Part shown: piece by piece, positions 5,207 through 8,710 of the stretch
Layout of the letters: each line of letters begins with the position of its first letter
How positions within the stretch are numbered: position 1 is the first letter of the stretch
Assembly: GCA_003514765.1 (NCBI GenBank)
Contig: DOOY01000051.1
Location: 9,270-17,979, forward strand
Source: Nitrosomonas sp.
GTDB lineage: Bacteria > Pseudomonadota > Gammaproteobacteria > Burkholderiales > Nitrosomonadaceae
Direction: 5' to 3'
Length of the DNA: 8,710 bases
The notes under the pieces: generated by a model
Told to the model about the DNA's origin: nothing
Database searches by the model: none
Seen by the model: only the letters and a program-made list of their open reading frames with translations
Made by a program: the position numbers and the translations under genes

Positions 5207-6643
5207 TTGAAAATTATCATTCTTGGCGCGGGTCAGGTAGGTTCATCCGTAGCAGAAAGTCTGGTGAGTGAGGCCAATGATATTACCATGGTTGATGTTG
5301 ATTCCGAGCGTTTGTCTTTATTGCAGGATCGCTTGGATTTGCGCGCAGTGGTGGGTAATGCTTCACATCCTTCCGTTTTGGTTAGCGCAGGTGCGGAAGA
5401 TGCGGATATGATTCTGGCGGTTACGGAACACGATGAAACAAATCTTGTATCTTGCAAACTTGCTGCATCATTGTTCAATACGCCCACCAAAATTGCGCGT
5501 ATTCGGTCTTCTGAGTATCTCGCTCATCCTGAAATATTTTCGACAGAAAATTTTTGTGTTGATTTTGCTATTTGCCCCGAGCAAATTCTGACTGAATATA
5601 TCGAAAATTTAATCGAATTTCCCGAAGCATTACAGGTGCTCGATTTTGCTGAAGGGAAAGTCAGTTTGGTTGCCGTGAGGGCTCTATATGGCGGCCTGCT
5701 TGTAGGACAACAGCTGCAGGAATTACGTAAACATGTTCCTAATGTGGATACGCGTGTTGCTGCAATCTTCCGTAAGAATCGCCCGATTATTCCGGAAGGC
5801 GACACCATTATAGAAGCAGAAGATGAAGTTTTTTTTATTGCGGCGGCTGAAAATATTCGTGCGGTCATGCGTGAGTTACGCAATATGGACAAGCCTGTAA
5901 AACGTGTAATGATTGCGGGTGGCGGCAAGATCGGCAGGCGTCTTGGTGAGACATTGGAGAAGGATTATCAGGTCAGAATCATTGAGTACAATTATAAGGC
6001 CAGTGAGCGTCTTGCTGCGCAATTACACCATGCTTTGGTGTTACATGGTGATGCTACAGATGAAAAATTGCTTGAAAGCGAGAATATTGCCGAGATGGAT
6101 ATGTTTTGTGCGCTAACCAATGATGATGAAAACAATATTATGGCGGCGTTACTTGCCAAGCGCATGGGTGCGCGCAAGGTTATTGCGTTGATCAACCGGC
6201 GCGCCTATGTCGATCTGGTACAAAGTGGCGGCATTGATATCGCAATTTCGCCGGCTCAAGTAACGATTGGTTCATTATTAGCCTATGTACGTCAGGGTGA
6301 TGTAGTGGCCGTTCATAGTCTGCGGCGGGGGGCGGCAGAAGCGCTTGAACTGGTGGCGCACGGAGATGCCTATTCCTCAAATGTGGTTGGCAGAAAAATA
6401 GAAGACATTGAACTGCCGAAAGGTGCAACAATCGGTGCAATTGTGCGCGGTTTGCCAGGGCTGAACGGTGTTTATGATGAAACTTTAGATAAACAAAAAA
6501 ATGTACCCGCTGAGATCAAGGTAATCATCGCCCATCATGATACTGTGATTGAATCAGAAGATCACGTGATTTTATTCGTTGTAAACAGAAAAATGATTCG
6601 TGAAGTAGAAAAATTGTTCCAGGTAAAGGTCGGTTTTTTATAG
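5207..6643 (+). CDS. trkA: Trk system potassium transporter, NAD-binding regulatory subunit TrkA
   Basis: TrkA is the cytoplasmic gating ring of the Trk potassium uptake channel; it binds NAD(H) or nucleotides and controls TrkH. The 478-residue protein contains two RCK modules. The first Rossmann half begins MKIIILGAGQVG, with GAGQVG at 7-12 and D30 at the end of strand two, followed by the first TrkA_C part, which includes RVAAIFRKNRPI. The second begins near residue 234, with GGGKIG at 238-243, then RRAYVDLVQSGGIDIAISP and the second TrkA_C part. E. coli TrkA has 458 residues; the excess is mainly about 16-20 residues after residue 416 (LPGLNGVYDETLDKQKN), before IAHHDTVIESEDHVI. The start is TTG, 60 nt after the IMPase stop. 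trkH follows within 15 bases, as expected for an operon encoding the two partners. Confidence 0.97.
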   Translation: MKIIILGAGQVGSSVAESLVSEANDITMVDVDSERLSLLQDRLDLRAVVGNASHPSVLVSAGAEDADMILAVTEHDETNLVSCKLAASLFNTPTKIARIRSSEYLAHPEIFSTENFCVDFAICPEQILTEYIENLIEFPEALQVLDFAEGKVSLVAVRALYGGLLVGQQLQELRKHVPNVDTRVAAIFRKNRPIIPEGDTIIEAEDEVFFIAAAENIRAVMRELRNMDKPVKRVMIAGGGKIGRRLGETLEKDYQVRIIEYNYKASERLAAQLHHALVLHGDATDEKLLESENIAEMDMFCALTNDDENNIMAALLAKRMGARKVIALINRRAYVDLVQSGGIDIAISPAQVTIGSLLAYVRQGDVVAVHSLRRGAAEALELVAHGDAYSSNVVGRKIEDIELPKGATIGAIVRGLPGLNGVYDETLDKQKNVPAEIKVIIAHHDTVIESEDHVILFVVNRKMIREVEKLFQVKVGFL

Positions 6644-6658
6644 TTGCTTGATGATTCT

Positions 6659-8116
6659 ATGAATCGACTTCTTGTGGTTGTTAATGTGCTGGGGAAAATG
6701 GTTGTGGTATTTGGGCTGACAATGCTGATTCCGCTGTGCCTGGCATTTTGGCTTGACGATGAAGCAGGTTGGGTGTTTCAAGAATCTATTCTGGTTACAT
6801 TAAGTTGCGGTCTAATCATGTGGTTGCTGACGCGGCGTTACAAACGTGAACTGCAAACGCGGGATGGATTTCTGTTGGTTGTACTGATATGGTCAGTTTT
6901 GCCTGCTTTTGCCATGCTGCCGTTCTTATTTTATTTGCCGGACTTGAGTCTGAGTATGGCTTATTTTGAAGCAGTTTCTGGATTAACGGCGACCGGAGGA
7001 ACGGTGTTGACCGGGTTGGATAACCTCCCCCTTTCAATCAATTTGTGGCGCGGTGAAATTGTGTGGTTGGGGGGTATGGGACTCATCGTACTTGCGGTTG
7101 CCATTCTGCCGTTACTAGGTGTAGGTGGGCGACAAATCTTTAAGGCTGAGACCCCGGGGCCTATGAAAGAGAGTAAATTGACTCCTCGTATAGCTGAAAC
7201 TGCCAAAGGATTGTGGCTAATATATGCGAGTTTGACAATGGTCTGTATGATCGCCTATCGTTGGGCCGGTATGGATTGGTTTGACGCGGTCATGCATGCT
7301 TTTACTACTCTTGGGTTAGGGGGGTTTTCCTCGCATGACGCAAGCTTTGGTTATTGGGATTCACCATTAATTGAGCTTGTTGCCATAATTTTTATGTTGA
7401 TAGCTGGAATAAATTTTGCAACGCATTTTCTTGCGTGGCGCGCGAAAAGTTTTGTTTCTTACCGTTTTGACCCCGAAGTAGGGTGGTTTTTGTTTATTGT
7501 ATTCGCAAGTTGTCTGGGATTTGCCTGCTATTTATGGTTTTTTAACATATATACCGATCCATTAACCGCTTTACGTTATGCCAGCTTTAATATTATTTCA
7601 GTGGCGACCACTACCGGTTATAGCAGCACAGATTACAGTCTATGGCCTATCTTTATTCCTTTCTGGATGTTGTTCTTGTCTGCTTTCTGTACGTCGTCCG
7701 GTTCTACAGGTGGCGGGATCAAAATGATGCGGGCAAGGATTTTATACCAGCAAGTGTATCGTGAGTTAATTACCATGATGCATCCTAATGCGGTAACGCC
7801 TGCAAAATTGGGTAAAACCGTTATATCCAGCCGCGTTGTTTTTGCTGTTTTAGTATTTATATTCGTATACATCGTCAGTATTGTAATAATGACCTTGGTT
7901 TTAACGTTGAGCGGATTGGATGAAATGACGGCTTTTTCAGCAGCTGTAGCTTGTATCAATAATCTAGGCCCTGGTTTGGGTGGAATAGGTCCGGCTACTA
8001 CTTATGCGTCATTGACAGAATTTCAGACATGGGTTTGCAGCTTTGCCATGCTGTTGGGTAGGTTAGAATTTTTTACATTGCTGGTAGTATTCACCCCCGC
8101 TTTCTGGAGAAAATAG
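6659..8116 (+). CDS. trkH: Trk system potassium uptake channel subunit TrkH
   Basis: TrkH is the inner-membrane ion-conducting subunit that works with TrkA. With the ATG at 6659 it has 485 residues, against 483 in E. coli TrkH. The four pore loops of the SKT superfamily are visible, each with its filter glycine: ATGGT (111-115), TTLGLGG (216-222), ATTTGYSS (316-323) and NNLGPGLGGIGP (434-445). Hydrophobic helices fill the rest, and the SGSTGGGIKMMRAR segment matches the flexible intramembrane loop region that gates permeation. A TTG directly after the trkA stop (6644) would add only five residues; MNRLLVVVNVLG is the more usual beginning. No Shine-Dalgarno site is evident for either, so reinitiation after trkA is likely. 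The protein ends in FWRK, and its stop codon lies in the loop of the hairpin at 8098-8132. Confidence 0.96.
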   Translation: MNRLLVVVNVLGKMVVVFGLTMLIPLCLAFWLDDEAGWVFQESILVTLSCGLIMWLLTRRYKRELQTRDGFLLVVLIWSVLPAFAMLPFLFYLPDLSLSMAYFEAVSGLTATGGTVLTGLDNLPLSINLWRGEIVWLGGMGLIVLAVAILPLLGVGGRQIFKAETPGPMKESKLTPRIAETAKGLWLIYASLTMVCMIAYRWAGMDWFDAVMHAFTTLGLGGFSSHDASFGYWDSPLIELVAIIFMLIAGINFATHFLAWRAKSFVSYRFDPEVGWFLFIVFASCLGFACYLWFFNIYTDPLTALRYASFNIISVATTTGYSSTDYSLWPIFIPFWMLFLSAFCTSSGSTGGGIKMMRARILYQQVYRELITMMHPNAVTPAKLGKTVISSRVVFAVLVFIFVYIVSIVIMTLVLTLSGLDEMTAFSAAVACINNLGPGLGGIGPATTYASLTEFQTWVCSFAMLLGRLEFFTLLVVFTPAFWRK

Positions 8117-8132
8117 TGTTTATCAGAAAGCG
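8098..8132 (+). repeat. Perfect 9-bp hairpin around the trkH stop codon
   Basis: CGCTTTCTG (8098-8106) and CAGAAAGCG (8124-8132) are exact inverse complements. The 17-base loop contains the trkH TAG (8114-8116), and a further G-U and three A-U pairs are possible inside. No T-run follows on either strand, so Rho-independent termination is not well supported; a 3'-end stabiliser, a processing site or an attenuator ahead of pilG fits as well. Confidence 0.6.
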
Positions 8133-8170
8133 TAAGAATATGAAATTTAATACATTCATGAATAAAAACA

Positions 8171-8177
8171 GAAGGAG
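8171..8177 (+). promoter_or_regulatory. Strong ribosome binding site for pilG
   Basis: GAAGGAG stands seven bases before the GTG at 8185, near-ideal strength and spacing. It fixes GTG as the pilG start and is the strongest ribosome site in the window. Confidence 0.8.
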
Positions 8178-8184
8178 TTTTTAG

Positions 8185-8571
8185 GTGGATGATCTTGACG
8201 CACTAAGCGGCATTAAGGTGTTAATAGCTGATGATAGCAATACCATTCGAAGAAGTGCGGAAATTTTTTTAAATGATACTGGATGTAAAGTTATTTTGGC
8301 AGCAGACGGTTTTGATGCGATGGCTAAAATTGTTGATAATCATCCGGATATAATATTTATTGATGTTGTAATGCCGCGACTTGATGGCTATCAGGCGTGT
8401 CAATTGATTAAAAAGAATTCGTGCTTTCAATCAACACCAGTCATCATGTTATCCAGTAAAAATGGAATATTTGATAAAGCGAGAGGCCATATGGCTGGTT
8501 CAAATGAATATCTGACCAAACCTTTTACGAGGGAAAAGTTGATTGAAGTTATTCAAAGGTATGCGTTGTAA
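8185..8571 (+). CDS. pilG: Twitching motility response regulator PilG
   Basis: This 128-residue protein is a single CheY-like receiver domain without an output domain. The resemblance to Pseudomonas PilG is strong, including KVLIADDSNTIRRSAE, then PDIIFIDVVMPRLDGYQAC, then STPVIMLSSKNGIFDKA and YLTKPF. PilG is phosphorylated by the Chp/Pil chemosensory kinase and promotes extension of type IV pili for twitching. Receiver residues are all present: acidic pair D16-D17, phospho-acceptor D60, the conserved serine at 90, and K112 in TKPF. The start is GTG with a strong ribosome site. It lies 68 nt after trkH on the same strand and is functionally unrelated to it, so separate expression is plausible; TTTAAT at 8146-8151 resembles a -10 box but lacks a good -35. 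The pilH-pilI-pilJ neighbours often found downstream are not within the remaining 139 bases. Confidence 0.87.
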   Translation: MDDLDALSGIKVLIADDSNTIRRSAEIFLNDTGCKVILAADGFDAMAKIVDNHPDIIFIDVVMPRLDGYQACQLIKKNSCFQSTPVIMLSSKNGIFDKARGHMAGSNEYLTKPFTREKLIEVIQRYAL

Positions 8572-8710
8572 ATCAACAACAATTGATAAATACTCAAAGT
8601 AAAGTACGTATTATTTTCAGGGTTAATACGTTGGTATAAATAACGCTAATTTACTAAAAATTGTATGCAAATCTTTGTGAAAAATAACCATGTGATTATT
8701 AATGATAATT
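8572..8710. other. AT-rich region after pilG with no supported gene
   Basis: I see no credible coding start here: the ATG at 8690-8692 is followed directly by TGA. Weak dyads exist: ATCAA/TTGAT at 8572-8587, and AATAA/TTATT at 8683-8700. There is no T-tract terminator for pilG. The region may hold the promoter of a gene beyond the window, but nothing in it is firm. Confidence 0.5.

Noticed and set aside
5524..5928. Open frame of 134 codons antisense to trkA
   Set aside because: Its serine- and arginine-rich composition is typical of an antisense shadow; trkA is fully conserved here.
8683..8710. AT-rich dyads at the right edge as a Fur-type iron box
   Set aside because: The hexamer pattern matches only in part, and AT-rich DNA produces such matches easily; the downstream gene is not visible.
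1..8710. Mobile element, CRISPR array, tRNA, rRNA, toxin-antitoxin or defence module
   Set aside because: No transposase, regular repeat-spacer array, RNA gene or defence domain can be seen; the identifiable genes are housekeeping genes in compact order.

Overview
This window is an ordinary bacterial chromosomal segment with ten recognisable protein genes and no RNA gene, insertion sequence, phage remnant or CRISPR array. The proteins look betaproteobacterial: an aldolase of the Calvin-cycle subtype, an E. coli-type fused ArgA, a TrkA with the extra C-terminal segment I associate with betaproteobacteria, and a PilG-type regulator. Moderate to low G+C and the Calvin-type aldolase would fit an ammonia oxidiser of the Nitrosomonas kind, but that assignment is inference from protein resemblance and not proven here.

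Layout: bases 1-264 are the 3' end of the class II fructose-bisphosphate aldolase gene (plus strand). It converges on a minus-strand series, which reads from right to left as rsmE (16S rRNA m3U1498 methyltransferase), argA (N-acetylglutamate synthase), yggX (Fe(II)-trafficking protein) and a stand-alone CYTH-domain phosphatase. That series ends at a convincing intrinsic terminator at 341-388 whose hairpin loop holds the CYTH stop codon. A 196-base divergent region (3596-3791) separates rsmE from a plus-strand series. This region holds a 22-bp dyad beside an extended -10 for rsmE, and two near-tandem 13/14-bp repeats just upstream of an extended -10 for the rightward genes.

The rightward series is a thioredoxin-fold protein (CNHC motif), an inositol-monophosphatase family enzyme 2 nt behind it, then trkA and trkH (the two halves of the Trk potassium uptake system), and finally pilG, a single-domain response regulator of type IV pilus twitching. 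Four genes start with GTG or TTG: the CYTH gene, the IMPase gene, trkA and pilG. Strong inverted repeats enclose the stop codons of the IMPase gene (5116-5179) and trkH (8098-8132). Neither has a T-tract, so they look more like 3'-end processing, stability or attenuation structures than classical terminators. The last 139 bases are AT-rich and hold no gene I can support.

Functionally the genes are housekeeping: carbon metabolism, rRNA modification, arginine synthesis, iron handling, potassium uptake and the control of motility. I found no new multi-gene system. The points worth checking are regulatory and structural: the divergent operator region, the hairpins around stop codons, and two mini-ORFs tight against trkA and pilG.
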